64,000 nt of DNA from Microglena sp. YARC (lineage: Eukaryota; Chlorophyta; Chlorophyceae; Chlamydomonadales; Chlamydomonadaceae). Position 1 is the stretch's first letter; each line of letters opens with the position of its first letter. Where the stretch lies: positions 42,974,462-43,038,461 of the forward strand of contig CM039464.1 in NCBI GenBank assembly GCA_022414725.1, given 5' to 3'. The position numbers and the translations under genes are program-made. The notes under the pieces were generated by a model that was not told where the DNA came from, ran no database searches, and saw only the letters and a program-made list of their open reading frames with translations. Shown piece by piece: positions 1-9,403 of the stretch.

Positions 1-170
1 CACCAACAGATGTTTACGAACAACCGCCCGCTCTCCGGGACGTCTCCTGCACTCCTCGATAAGCGTGCACAGTCGCTAGAAATCTTCGTAGTCCAAGAAT
101 GTAGTGTGACATGAAGCAAATAGGAACGCCGTTACAACATGCCAACGCGGCTTCCGTTTTGCTTGCCAGA

Positions 171-574
171 TACAGTCGACGGAATACTAAAATGAAACCG
201 CCTCGTGTACCGCACACCTTACGGTGTAACCTAATGGTGTAGCAACCCACGGGGCAGTGGAACACCAATACGATTTTGAATCAACAAATTGCAGGATGTT
301 AACGAGAATATCGTGGTTCTTTTTTAGATCACGGCTCTCCATCCCGCAGACTCCGTATCGTTCTTTTGTTGGTACTTTCGAGAGTGTCCATTGAAGGACC
401 AGCCGCACTTAAGCGATCGCCTCTTCCCCAGTACCGTGCCCCAAAAGAACACGGGGTCTTTGTTGATGTGCAATGCGTCATGTAAGGAGGTTTCTTTGCT
501 GGACGGGTCATTTTTATTGGTAACCGCCTTATACCGTTTTTTGGATGTTTCATTTTACTGTTCCGCCGACTGTA
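171..574. mobile_element. MITE of Tc1/mariner type (TIR family 3)
   Basis: The element opens with TACAGTCGACGGAATACTAA and closes with the reverse complement of TACAGTCGGCGGAACAGTAA. The two ends form inverted repeats of about 28 bp with a few mismatches, both with TA outermost as expected of Tc1/mariner elements. It is 404 bp long and holds no convincing gene. Its left 100 bp recurs inverted at about 61,036-61,139, and an interior stretch near 330-450 recurs degraded at about 58,090-58,200. Single ends of the same family lie at 25,750, 26,581, 28,590-28,613, 32,038-32,062 and 32,210-32,232. No transposase for this family is seen here. Confidence 0.7.
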
Positions 575-664
575 GCGGTATAAAAAATTTCCCAATTTAT
601 TCGATAACAACAACAACTGCGAAGACCATAAGATCATAAGACCATCAGGAGTATCGGGAGAGAT

Positions 665-1186
665 ATGGAGTCTGCAAACCCCGCTTTGACGGATGCCAAC
701 GTCGTCTCAGCCCGCGAGGCGTTTTGCAATTGCAAGGCGTTTGTTTCCGGGTGGTCAAACTACGAAGGCGCCAGGCTCGTGGCGTCTCTCAAAAACGCAA
801 AGTCGCTTGCGCAGGTCAACGAGCTGGAGCGTACTTACATCGCGTACATGCAAGCATTGGAGCCCTTCCAACCCAAGCGTTCAGAGGTGGATGAGCAGAA
901 GGAAAAGCTCATGGAGAGCATTAACGATGAGGCGGGATCACTGATGAATTTGTATATGAAGGGATTGATAGACAGCATGCCGGATGCAAAATATGTGCCC
1001 ATGATGTACGTGGTGCCCCAGTCAGGCACATACTGGGTCAAGGGCGTGCCGTTTGCTCGCAAACAGGCGGGCCGCGCCCGCACCAACATGTACTTTAATG
1101 GGGCGACCGTTGTTGTATTTGTTGCCGTTGTTGCTGCATTTATATACAAAATGTGCTGTCAAATTAAGTACGACATGAATTGGTGA
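665..1186 (+). CDS. hypothetical C-terminally anchored protein
   Basis: 173 residues from the first ATG, ending in TGA. The first 140 residues are hydrophilic and partly helical. A single hydrophobic segment near residues 146-163 (rich in V, A and F) is followed by a short basic, Cys-containing tail, so a tail-anchored membrane protein is the simplest reading. I recognise no family. A degraded form of the gene-boundary motif described at 1719 lies about 75 bp upstream (TTCCCAATTTATTCGATAAC), just after the MITE. Codon use and an uninterrupted frame favour a real gene. Confidence 0.6.
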   Translation: MESANPALTDANVVSAREAFCNCKAFVSGWSNYEGARLVASLKNAKSLAQVNELERTYIAYMQALEPFQPKRSEVDEQKEKLMESINDEAGSLMNLYMKGLIDSMPDAKYVPMMYVVPQSGTYWVKGVPFARKQAGRARTNMYFNGATVVVFVAVVAAFIYKMCCQIKYDMNW

Positions 1187-1401
1187 TCCGTGAACCAGTC
1201 GATTCTGAATTGGGCCATTTGTAAATGGTGCGGAAAAAATCATAGCATGTAACCGATCATGGGAGAACACGATTACGACTACACACAGCGAAGCGAACGT
1301 AACTTGGATGTTAATTAACTGAGTCTCGATATTCTCTAATTATTCCGTATGTTGAGCATTTCGGTTCGAACCCACTTTATTTCCAACGTTATTTGATAAC
1401 A

Positions 1402-1707
1402 ATGACAAGGAGTGATAATAACAACAACCTCGCATCTAATGGGTACATGAAGGACGCTTTAGCGGTTGTCGCGTTCCTTATTGCATTGGTTGTGATCGTT
1501 GGGAGACCTCGCTCATGGTGGTGTTCGCCCACACAGAGAAACTTGATCATCCTCGTGCTCGTCGTGTGCGGGTCCATAGACCTTCTCTTCACACTGAACC
1601 CAGAGTGGCACAACCGACCGTTCACGGGGGCCGACGCACCAAGCGCGTGCATCTGTTTCCAGGCCATATCGATGATAGCAGGTATAGTATACGCCGTATT
1701 AAGCTGA
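1402..1707 (+). CDS. small three-helix membrane protein
   Basis: 101 residues from ATG 1402; an in-frame TTG nine bases upstream is unlikely to be used in a eukaryotic or viral setting. Three hydrophobic segments are visible, near residues 20-34, 47-64 and 83-101, with a WWC motif between the first two. No family recognised. The gene is bracketed by the recurrent boundary motif: CCCACTTTATTT at 1371 just upstream of the ATG, and its inverted form at 1719-1743, 11 bp after the TGA. The stretch 1187-1370 between this gene and the previous one shows nothing else I can identify. Confidence 0.55.
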   Translation: MTRSDNNNNLASNGYMKDALAVVAFLIALVVIVGRPRSWWCSPTQRNLIILVLVVCGSIDLLFTLNPEWHNRPFTGADAPSACICFQAISMIAGIVYAVLS

Positions 1708-1718
1708 ATACAAGGCTG

Positions 1719-1743
1719 TACAGTTGTTCTCGAATAAAGTGGG
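1719..1743 (+). repeat. gene-boundary motif, 3' orientation
   Basis: TACAGTTGTTCTCGAATAAA followed by GTGGG, 11 bp after the stop of the upstream gene. It contains AATAAA, so it could serve as a polyadenylation signal. It also has the TACAG...GTGGGAC layout of the Tc1/mariner ends found elsewhere in the window. Confidence 0.6.
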
Positions 1744-1929
1744 AAACCGTTCAACCGTCTTTGTCCCCAGGTGGTGGTGGGGTTTTCGAGGAGCTTCTCG
1801 GTGCGGCTAGGCAAAACGCGAGGGGTGCAATGCCTCATCGGGTAAGCCTGAGGAATGGTGAGCACGCGAAGGCCCAGAACCGAGAAACCAGAACCCAGAC
1901 CTACACATTCACCCTCATGCAACACGAAC

Positions 1930-2253
1930 TCAGAGCATTTGAGGTGGAGGCAGCGCACCGTTGGTTTGTTTGAGTTTTTCCGTGTAAAATTCGTACGAAT
2001 CAATATCTAGCGATTGCAACGTCTTGTCGATCAAGTTTTCCCGCATGCTATCTGGCAGCTCCAGACCCGTCACCGCGCCGAGGACGTGTTGGTAAGACTT
2101 ATTAAACGCCACAGATTCGAAATAGGAGTTAATAAAATTATTGTATTCGTCCGAGAATCGAATGCGATTGTCCAACAGGTACTGGAACACTGCAGTGTTT
2201 TGGTTGTTTACGGCAAAGAAGAAGATATTGCAGTTTTTCAGTATTCTGTCCAT
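1930..2253 (-). CDS. hypothetical protein
   Basis: 107 residues from the ATG at 2253. An upstream extension of the frame runs through the boundary motif at 2298-2324 and is probably not translated. The protein has an FFFAVNNQNTAVFQYLLDN segment that resembles one helical repeat, and a Pro-rich tail, but I recognise no family. The frame is open and uninterrupted. The boundary motif lies about 45 bp upstream of the ATG on the coding strand. Confidence 0.4.
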   Translation of the reverse strand: MDRILKNCNIFFFAVNNQNTAVFQYLLDNRIRFSDEYNNFINSYFESVAFNKSYQHVLGAVTGLELPDSMRENLIDKTLQSLDIDSYEFYTEKLKQTNGALPPPQML

Positions 2254-2297
2254 GATATTGTTGTTGGATCTCAACCGGTAGTTTGTCGAATATTTAT

Positions 2298-2324
2298 TAC
2301 AGTTGTTTTCAAATAAAGTGGGAA
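2298..2324 (-). promoter_or_regulatory. gene-boundary motif, 5' orientation
   Basis: On the minus strand this reads CCCACTTTATTTGAAAACAA and then CTGTA, and lies just upstream of the minus-strand gene starting at 2253. It is the same motif seen at 1719, 5617, 7098, 16082, 55960 and 61803. Confidence 0.5.
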
Positions 2325-2410
2325 ATTTAAATTCAGATGCGGAACACGATGCTTTAATGTTATGCAAATGTCGACAAGCTTATCGCATGTTTCATCTTGT
2401 CAAATCATCT

Positions 2411-3221
2411 TTATCCCCGTTCAACCGTGCCGAAATCGTTGACAACCTCCACGTACGTGCGGTAGTCCTTGTCCAAGTAAGCGTACTTGCGGAGCGTCCG
2501 GCCCTCTGCGGCGACCGAGGCGCGGAACAGCTCATGAGTCCTGCTCCCGCGCACTCCCCCATGTCGCGTCATGAGGACGTACAAGTCCCGATGGAACCAC
2601 CCGTTCAACACATTCACTGCAAGGTAGTCCATGACCTTCCCCTCATCGTCGTACTTGGCAAGGATGCAGTCGGCATAGGCCAACCCGAATGTCAATACCG
2701 CATACGTGCTCCAGCAGGACGAGATGCGTGTCCGCGAGGTGCCCGACGATCTTCTCGTACACATCGATTTCTCGCCCGTGCGGCTCAACGTCAATGATCA
2801 CCACGTCGAATCTGTTGCTGCTCCTGCTTCCGAGGTCCGTCGTTGTCGTCTCATCAAAGACGTCGCCGAGGATCTCATTCATGCCGACGCCGTCTGCGCC
2901 ACACGCGAGCTTCAGCGACCTAGCCGCGAAACCGCACGTCTCCGGCATGGCCTTGTCGATGCAGGTGTACTCGGCAGAAGCCGCAGGAATCAGCGAGGCA
3001 ATCTGTCCCGCGCTTGTCCTGCGACCGCAGCCCATGTCGATGATGCGCAGTGGCTTGCGGTCGCTCGACGCAGCAAGCCCCACCTGGTTCATGAGGGCGC
3101 TACTGAACGCACCGTCTCCCCCGTTCTTGCTGTACGACGCTAAATTTTCTTCCAAAGTTGGCGGCTTCTTCGAGAACGCCTCGATGACGCGGGACATCGC
3201 GATGTACAGGATAGACTCCAT
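2411..3221 (-). pseudogene. Rossmann-fold SAM methyltransferase-like protein, frameshifted
   Basis: The N-terminal part carries a motif I-like glycine loop (RIIDMGCG) near residue 59 from the ATG at 3221. An FDVVIIDVEPHG segment downstream resembles the acidic motif IV strand of class I methyltransferases. Near 2700-2715 the frame changes: the part ending in LVLLEH is followed, in another frame, by a hydrophobic and then basic C-terminal region that runs to a TAA at 2411. The two parts together would make about 270 residues. The substrate cannot be inferred. A single indel could be real decay or a sequence error. Confidence 0.5.
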
Positions 3222-3275
3222 GTTGCACGAGGCATGTTTCTTGACCACACAAATCGCTCGCCCAGGTGCACACTC

Positions 3276-3380
3276 CTAATCCTCATCCCCTTCATAATCG
3301 ACAAGTTCTGCAACGTCATCATGTTGGTCAGCCTCATGTTCATGTACAAACGATGATGACTCGCCGACCCCATTCTCCAT
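3276..3380 (-). CDS. small acidic ORF, doubtful
   Basis: A 34-residue open frame from ATG to TAG, about one third Asp and Glu, upstream of the methyltransferase-like gene and on the same strand. No family and no conservation visible within the window. It may be a short real gene, an upstream ORF, or chance. The stretch 3381-3640 holds nothing I recognise. Confidence 0.2.
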   Translation of the reverse strand: MENGVGESSSFVHEHEADQHDDVAELVDYEGDED

Positions 3381-3640
3381 CACAAATTGTACCCCAAAAA
3401 CGTTTTAGGGTTGAACATTCCTAACCCAATCTCCCGAATACTTTATACCACATTTCTAGAAATTGACATACCAGAACCCGTCGTACAAGAAAGACAAATA
3501 CACGAGACATCTCTCAAACAACACACTATCCGCACAAGGAACCGCGGTGCAATTGAACGACGCATGGATAGCGATCACAGACACAATCGACCGTCGGTCT
3601 AAGTTGTACATTAAGAATTGATTCAAACATAACATACCAG

Positions 3641-3658
3641 TATTGACCGGTCTGAGTG
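3641..3658 (+). promoter_or_regulatory. shared upstream motif of F-box genes
   Basis: TATTGACCGGTCTGAGTG lies about 10 bp before the ATG of the F-box/SAP gene. An almost identical copy (25,169-25,186) lies just before the ATG of another F-box-like gene. Sharing of this exact motif at two otherwise different start regions suggests a promoter or initiator element. Confidence 0.45.
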
Positions 3659-3667
3659 CAATAAATC

Positions 3668-5485
3668 ATGGAACTTCTCCCTGCAGGCCCACTCCACATC
3701 ATCGCGTTTCATTTATCAAACAGTGATGATAAGTACCATCGATTATGCGACGTCTCAGAGGACGCCGCGAACCTCATGTTGGTGGGAAACGTAGCGTTCA
3801 CCGAGCTTAGTATTGCGGTGCAAGAGAAGCTGGAGCCTGGTGTTCGCCTCGTGAACGATGCAGTGTTCGAGAGGATGCGTATTCACGAGGGTCTTTCAGA
3901 GGCAAGCAAAGCGGATGTTCTAAAGAAGGCGTGTCGAGATCGTGGACTGATGGGTTCTGGTGTCAAAGCCGCATTGTGGAGGAGGCTGATGGAGGCGGAA
4001 GTTGTCGCTCGCCCCCCTAGAGTGTGCATCCTGTCTGCAAAATTCCGTTCCGAAATGAGGGCTATGCGCTCCGCACGCATGTGTGTGTCAACGGTCAAGT
4101 TAGAGTATCGCTTGACCGAGAGGGATCTCACGACCCTGAGTTGCGAACTCAAACAAAATCTGATGTATCGGTCAGCAGCACCGATGCGTTTATATCTTAT
4201 CCGCGATGTGGCTCGGGTTGCGCTTGAGAAACATGCCTCATCCCATACACGTATTCGAGTCCCCGTCATCTCTGCGGATGAGCGACGTACCTCTTGGGAG
4301 ACGTTGCTTTCCAAGAAGCTTGGTGACATGACGTTGGATTCCAGGATATTCTCCGTTTCGGAATCCGCATGCAGGACCCGAGATTTGTACGTGAATTCTG
4401 GAAGAGGGGGGGGTGCTGTGAAAGTCGCTGCAGACATCATTGCTACAAATACTCGCCCTCACATTTTGGAGAGGGCTCTCGAGGATCGAGGGTGTGAACT
4501 TCGCAGTGACTCTCGTTTGTGCACAGGTTTTGTTGACAACGACGAACGAGATCCAGAGGACATCGCTGTCTCGATGCTTGAGATGAAGTTCTTTCACAAC
4601 CACACTGAGTACGCTTCAATTCTAGACGATCTTTGGGAAGATGCCAGAAGCGAGCGTGATGAGGAGTATGACAGCGACAGCGACAGCGACATCGACGAGT
4701 ATGAGTACGAGTACGACAATTACCACCACATCGATCCTCATGAGCTGAGTTCGTCTGCCAAGTCGGAAGCCATGAAGCAGTGGGCTGATACACACGATCT
4801 TGACGATGTCCTTGACATACCCTAAACCCTAAACCCTATACCTGAAAGCCTGCGATCATCTGTCTTTCATCTGAAGGCAGAGTGTATCGTTTCCGACACC
4901 AGGAAAGCGTGGCGTGCTCGCCAGCCTCGAATTCCTGTCCAAGTCCTCAATAATATCAAGACGGTATTCTACCAGATCCTCAAGCGCACTCGCGACGCAG
5001 AGTCCCTGGCATCCCTGCGATCCACACTCGAAGATGCAGAGAGTGGACTGTCTGCGCGTGTGGATGCCGTTTCTGTGATGTGGGATAAGATCTGTGAGTG
5101 GCCACATGCGATTCCCGGTGCGACCGTGATATTCGATACCGAGTTCAAGATTCTCAACGCGACCCATGCTACCTACATCGCTTCCGCGGAGAAGTTTCGT
5201 ATCGATAAGGAGGAGAAGGCCCGTCTCAAGAAAGAGAGAGAGGATAAGTTTCGTATAGAGAAGGAGGAGAAGGCACGTCTCAAGAAAGAGAGAGAGGATA
5301 GGTTTCGTATCCAAAAGGTGCAGAAGGCACGTCTCAAGAAAGAGATGGTGGAGAAGTGTCTTATCAACGGGGAAGAAAAATCCAGTATCGAGAAAGAGAG
5401 TTGTGTTTGTCCGGTTTGCAAAAAGACGTGCAAAAGTAGAGACGGTGTGAGAATGCACATTATTGACAAACACATCAACATCTGA
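3668..5485 (+). pseudogene. F-box/SAP/C2H2 protein split by an in-frame TAA
   Basis: The first part (385 residues) starts with an F-box-like segment (LPAGPLHIIAFHL, residues 4-35). It continues with a SAP-type helix-extension-helix (residues 75-110, ending GLMGSGVKAALWRRL), a middle region with YRLTERDLTTL, and an Asp/Glu/Tyr-rich tail. A TAA at 4823-4825 lies inside a CCCTAAA repeat. The same frame stays open afterwards to 5485 with no shift. It encodes a Lys/Glu coiled coil with two near-identical 22-residue repeats and a C-terminal C2H2 finger (CPVC...HIIDKH). Another F-box gene here (21,718-24,940) also ends in a C2H2 finger, which supports one original gene. F-box proteins normally link substrates to SCF ubiquitin ligases. 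A degraded copy of residues 268-340 lies at 14,337-14,587. Confidence 0.65.
4818..4840. repeat. telomere-like CCCTAAA repeat
   Basis: Three consecutive CCCTAAA-type units (the third ending in TA) supply the TAA that interrupts the F-box/SAP gene. CCCTAAA is the plant and green-algal type telomere unit. Shorter versions (CTAAACCCTAAACC) lie at 13,201 and 15,661. AAACCCTATAAACCC variants precede each ankyrin gene. Confidence 0.6.
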
Positions 5486-5616
5486 TGTAAGCGCTCAGCC
5501 ACATGCACATGTAGACAGCAAAATCCGCTGGGAAGTAGGAACGCCCATTACATATCGTGCGAAGCGCAGAGGAATGTTACACTCAGACCATGTGGCTTTT
5601 CACTATAATTTGCTTT

Positions 5617-5643
5617 GTCCCACTTTATTTGATAAATACTGTA
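5617..5643 (-). terminator. gene-boundary motif after the MscS gene
   Basis: On the minus strand this reads TACAGTATTTATCAAATAAA then GTGGGAC, beginning 2 bp after the TAG of the MscS gene. It contains AATAAA and may be the 3' processing signal. A related stretch, ending in a diverged copy, lies at about 6,975-7,025. The interval 5,486-5,616 also holds one end of the GGGCGTTCC MITE family (GGAACGCCCATT near 5,538). Confidence 0.5.
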
Positions 5644-5644
5644 T

Positions 5645-6652
5645 CTATCCTTGGAAGGCGAGACCGACATTGTGGTTGGAGAGGATCTGTCGCACTCGGG
5701 TGTTAAGTCGCATCTGCGCGTAGAAAGTGCTAGCCTTGACGACAGGATATACTATCCTCACGTCTGTCCCGAAGTTGGTCATGTCGAACACAACCACCTG
5801 CACCCCACCCGCTCCATTCTCCTTGTACTTCCCTAGAATATCGGCCTTAATGCGTGTGAAGTCGACATCCGGGTAGCTCTCTTTTTTCGTGGGATTAAGA
5901 AGGTCGTTGATTATGATACGACGCACGAAGGATACGTCGGGCACGTCAACTTTGAAGCCCCCCCCGGGAGCGACGTTAGTGAGCTTGACATTCACATGCA
6001 TCCACTTGTTTTTAGCGCGCGAGAGATTGGTCGTAACATTGTTGTATATCGTGTTGTTGGGGATGGTGATGTACGCATAGGTGTGGAAGTCCCGAACTAC
6101 CGTGTGTAGCAGACGGAAGTCAACCACAATACCCATTACGTCTTTGACCTGAATGGTGTCGCCGATGCGGTAGATTGCAAAGGTTGCAATCAGCACACCC
6201 GATAAGAAGTCGCCAAGCACTCCCTGCATTGCAAGACCAATGGTTAAACCGAACGCGGTAAGAATCGCAACCACACCCGTTGTGTGCAGCCCCACGACCT
6301 GCATTGTCACAAACACACCCAGAATTAGAACGACCCAGAACGCCATCAAGGCGATCAGCCTGGTGAGCACGCTCCGCTTGTCATTTGTCCTAATGTTCCC
6401 AAACTCCTTTCCTGCATCGTCTGATTGTTGTAGGGTCACGGCGACGATGTCACGGTCCTTGGCCAGGACGAGTCCCCGAATACCGACCGCGATTGCAATG
6501 GTCACCACAATCATGACCATCGCAATCGCTCCGCGGGTCAATATGTCGCGACTAGAAAGATCCCAAATGTTCGAATTCTTGTTGTTTACCTTTCCTCTGC
6601 CCTTAACGGAATATTTTGTCAAACGACTCAAAGTTTTTGAGGCGGCCAACAT
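5645..6652 (-). CDS. MscS-family mechanosensitive channel
   Basis: 335 residues from ATG 6652 to TAG. Three hydrophobic segments are visible (about residues 37-60, 100-125 and 130-150). The last is the Gly/Ala-rich pore helix of MscS (GLTIGLAMQGVLGDFLSG), followed by YRIGDTIQV and the IPNNTIYNNVTTN strand typical of the beta domain. Length is close to bacterial MscS (about 290) with a longer N terminus. Such channels release osmolytes when membrane tension rises. In a virus the role is unknown; it might act on host membranes. The 5' end overlaps the edge of a duplicated D5 helicase fragment. A second, larger MscS-type gene lies at 58,551. Confidence 0.85.
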   Translation of the reverse strand: MLAASKTLSRLTKYSVKGRGKVNNKNSNIWDLSSRDILTRGAIAMVMIVVTIAIAVGIRGLVLAKDRDIVAVTLQQSDDAGKEFGNIRTNDKRSVLTRLIALMAFWVVLILGVFVTMQVVGLHTTGVVAILTAFGLTIGLAMQGVLGDFLSGVLIATFAIYRIGDTIQVKDVMGIVVDFRLLHTVVRDFHTYAYITIPNNTIYNNVTTNLSRAKNKWMHVNVKLTNVAPGGGFKVDVPDVSFVRRIIINDLLNPTKKESYPDVDFTRIKADILGKYKENGAGGVQVVVFDMTNFGTDVRIVYPVVKASTFYAQMRLNTRVRQILSNHNVGLAFQG

Positions 6653-6723
6653 TCTTATAAAGTAAATAATAATATCTTAAATTTAGATGGTGCATAAATT
6701 GTGGAACGTAGGTTGGCAGTCCG

Positions 6724-6904
6724 TCGAACTTGGGACAATCGCCTTCGTTGAAGACAAGAACAACGCCAGCCTGCCACATGAAGTCGGACGAGTTCCCCTT
6801 GCCACATGAGCGCCCTTTGATACGCACACCCTCTCCCCCCGCAATGCGCTTGATAAACGCCTCGTCCAGTGAGATACCGGGTTTCATTTCTTCTGACACC
6901 AGGA
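6724..6904 (-). pseudogene. duplicated fragment of a D5-type helicase
   Basis: About 60 codons nearly identical to the central part of the gene at 7,207-9,128 (matching about 7,730-7,915). They include VSEEMKPG (Walker B region) and the FNEGDCPKFDG motif. Both sides are unrelated sequence, so this is a local segmental duplication. It lies in an open frame of 146 codons (6,603-7,043) that probably has no function of its own. Confidence 0.75.
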
Positions 6905-7097
6905 GGCAAAGTAGTGCCCTTTTTGGCAAAGTCACGGGGAATATATAGGCACGATGAGCGAAGTGCAGATGAATTTTTACATTGATAATGTGGCTTTTCA
7001 CTATAATTCTTTGCTTTGTCCTGCTTGAATACTTGAAAGTCAAAGAACGTTGACAAACCGGTCGAGGATATAATCACTCTTGGGATGATGGGTCGTC

Positions 7098-7124
7098 TAC
7101 AGTAGTTCTCAAATAAAGTGGGAC
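7098..7124 (-). repeat. gene-boundary motif
   Basis: Plus strand TACAGTAGTTCTCAAATAAA then GTGGGAC. On the minus strand it lies upstream of the open frame that holds the helicase fragment. Apart from the motif, 7,044-7,206 shows nothing recognisable. Confidence 0.5.
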
Positions 7125-7206
7125 AACAAAAGACGCGGTCGGGGCAGATCCAGCTACATAATCCGATGGAGTGACGACATGCAGAGGAAGTAATTCATAT
7201 TGCAAT

Positions 7207-9128
7207 TTAGCTGGCCCCCACTAACTTGATGCCTCGAATGACCCCTCGCTTCACAACCTTCTTCTTCTTCTCCTCCTCCGTAGAGATTGCCACCTGCGAG
7301 GTCTCTTTCCACTCTGTTCCCTGTTTGCCCGCAAAGAACGCCTTGACCAACATTGTGCTGAATACTGAAGCTGTATCGTGTCCATAGTGGGACTTATTCC
7401 ACCGACCCTTGAGGTCCCCGATCCACACTGCGTCCGAAGACGACCCCGTCACATCAACCACCTCCTCTAGCCACTCGGTCAGGGGGTTGGCGCTGTCCGC
7501 AATACCAGACTTCCACTCGGTCATCGAGACCGGCAGGTTGTTGAAGATGCTGGAGCGCCCTGGTCGACGAAAGTGCTCGATGAGCAGCTGCGCCAGCGCA
7601 GACCTCCAGGTTGGTAGGATGTCGGCTAGGTCGTCGCGGCGCTCAAACTCGTGCTCGCGCTCCGGGTGTAGCACAAAGTTTGATCGCATGGGTACCACGA
7701 CCATCCGCTTGACGAAGGCGCTGTCTCCTCCGTCAAACTTGGGACAATCGCCTTCGTTGAATACAAGAACAACGCCAGCCTGCCACATGAAGTCGGACGA
7801 GTTCCCCGTGCCACATGAGCGCCCTTTGATACGCACACCCTCTCCCCCCGCAATGCGTTTGATAAACGCCTCGTCCAGTGAGATACCGGGTTTCATTTCT
7901 TCTGACACCAGGAGCCTCACGCCCTTCATTGACTTGAGTCCCGCGTCGTGGTCATCACGACTCCTTGCAAACGACCCCTTTGTCAGGAGCTTGGTTTCAT
8001 CAAAGCTCCCGTACTCGTCAAAAAAGCTACCGAAAAGGGCCAAAACGGTACTCTTCCCGATGTCACCAGATGTCTTATCGGTGAAGGCTAGGAATTTCTT
8101 ATCCTTGCGGCGGCCGGACAGAAGTCCCGCGAAATATGTGAGCACGACGTCACGCTCCTCGTCAACAGGCATGACTTTCCGCAAGAAGTCATCGAGATCC
8201 TCTTTGCATCGTTGGAGGTGGTTGTTGTCCTCTCCCTGGTAATCCCACTTTGCGCACCTACTAATGTTGTCGGTCATCTCGACTTTTCGGAACACTACTG
8301 TGTCCCTCGACAAGCTATCGAAGACGCCGTTGTTGACTGCAAAGAGATCCGGGTTGATATCGAGGTTATCGGCGAATGTCTCGTCAAGGACGAGAGATGC
8401 AACGGATTGAAGGAACGCAGAACGTCCCCGAACCGTGTCGACAAACCACCGAAGCTTCTCATTCGTCTTGTTATTCTTCTCAGCAGGGAATTTGGATTTG
8501 AACTCGGTTGCGATTACGTTAATTATCCTCATGTTGCTGTAGTTCGACCAGCGATTGGTAGCAGGATCGCAGTAATACATGTCGCCGACACATTCCTTCT
8601 TCTTGATTTCTGGCACAAACTTGATTCGGCTGAAAAATTCGGGTGAGGCCTCCATGAACTTCTCCGCCAGCACATCCTCAGTGATTGAGGACGACAACAA
8701 CGAGTCATCATCATCGTCCGTGTCATTTCCCCCACCGACCATCATGATGTTAAGGCCTTGCTCGAACGTCTCGTCCCTCAGCATAGGGCCCCGAATGCCA
8801 TCACGTTTGTCACTCCGCGATGAGACCTTGTGTACCGGATCAGCCTTAAAACTTCCCTTCTCTTCAAATCCAGGTCCGCTACCATCATCGAGGTTGATAT
8901 CCAGGCATCTACATCCCTCAGCGCCGCCTCCATGGCCTCGACCGCCACGCTCTTCACCCTCCCTTCATCCACCTTGACCCACTGGCACGTGTCCTCCCCG
9001 AATATGTAGTAGCCCCCGCGGCCAGCCCCAGTCTTCTTCACGGACCCTTTCAACAAGAAGTGCGCGACCTGGCCCAGACCGTAGTCTCCCTTGTACCAAT
9101 TGTCTTTTATTACGTCTGGAATGAGCAT
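7207..9128 (-). pseudogene. D5-type SF3 helicase, copy 1, frameshifted and 5' truncated
   Basis: The long part (from about 8,784) is an SF3 helicase. It has Walker A GDIGKST, an acidic Walker B strand ending VSEEMKPG, motif C with FNEGDCP, and FVKRMVVVPMRSNF with the likely arginine finger. The upstream part (9,128-8,778) is a D5_N-like region with YYIFGEDTCQWVKV. The two overlap in different frames near 8,778, so one indel separates them. The AEP primase and PriCT-2 regions present in copy 2 are missing here. In giant viruses D5 is the replicative primase-helicase. About 65% of the length is almost identical to copy 2, so these are recent tandem paralogues. Confidence 0.8.
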
Positions 9129-9403
9129 CGCGTCCTCTGACGCAATAACATGAACAATAAAGAAGTAGTGTCGGTGAAGTGTGCTGGCAATGAAGAAGGG
9201 TCAGCTGTGTTGTTTACACTTCATTCGAGGGCGAGTGGACGAGGCTGGCTAAAGCCGCCGTGTGGCATGATGCTAAGTATGCGAAAGCATGCCCCCAAAA
9301 ACGAGGTGGATCATCATCGATTCACAGGGTTCGACCGCCACATGTAGTAAGTACAGTACCCCCCCCTGGACGTCGAGTGTTGCATTGTTCCAATAAATCG
9401 TGT
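9129..9403. other. intergenic stretch, nothing recognised
   Basis: No open frame of note, no TIR and no repeat match seen between the two D5-type genes. The minus-strand frame upstream of 9,128 runs only about 30 codons before a TGA. Confidence 0.4.

Noticed and set aside
7409..8242. 277-codon plus-strand ORF opposite the D5 helicase, and the similar one at 9,741-10,409.
   Set aside because: Antisense to strongly conserved helicase motifs, with Ser/Arg-rich shadow composition.
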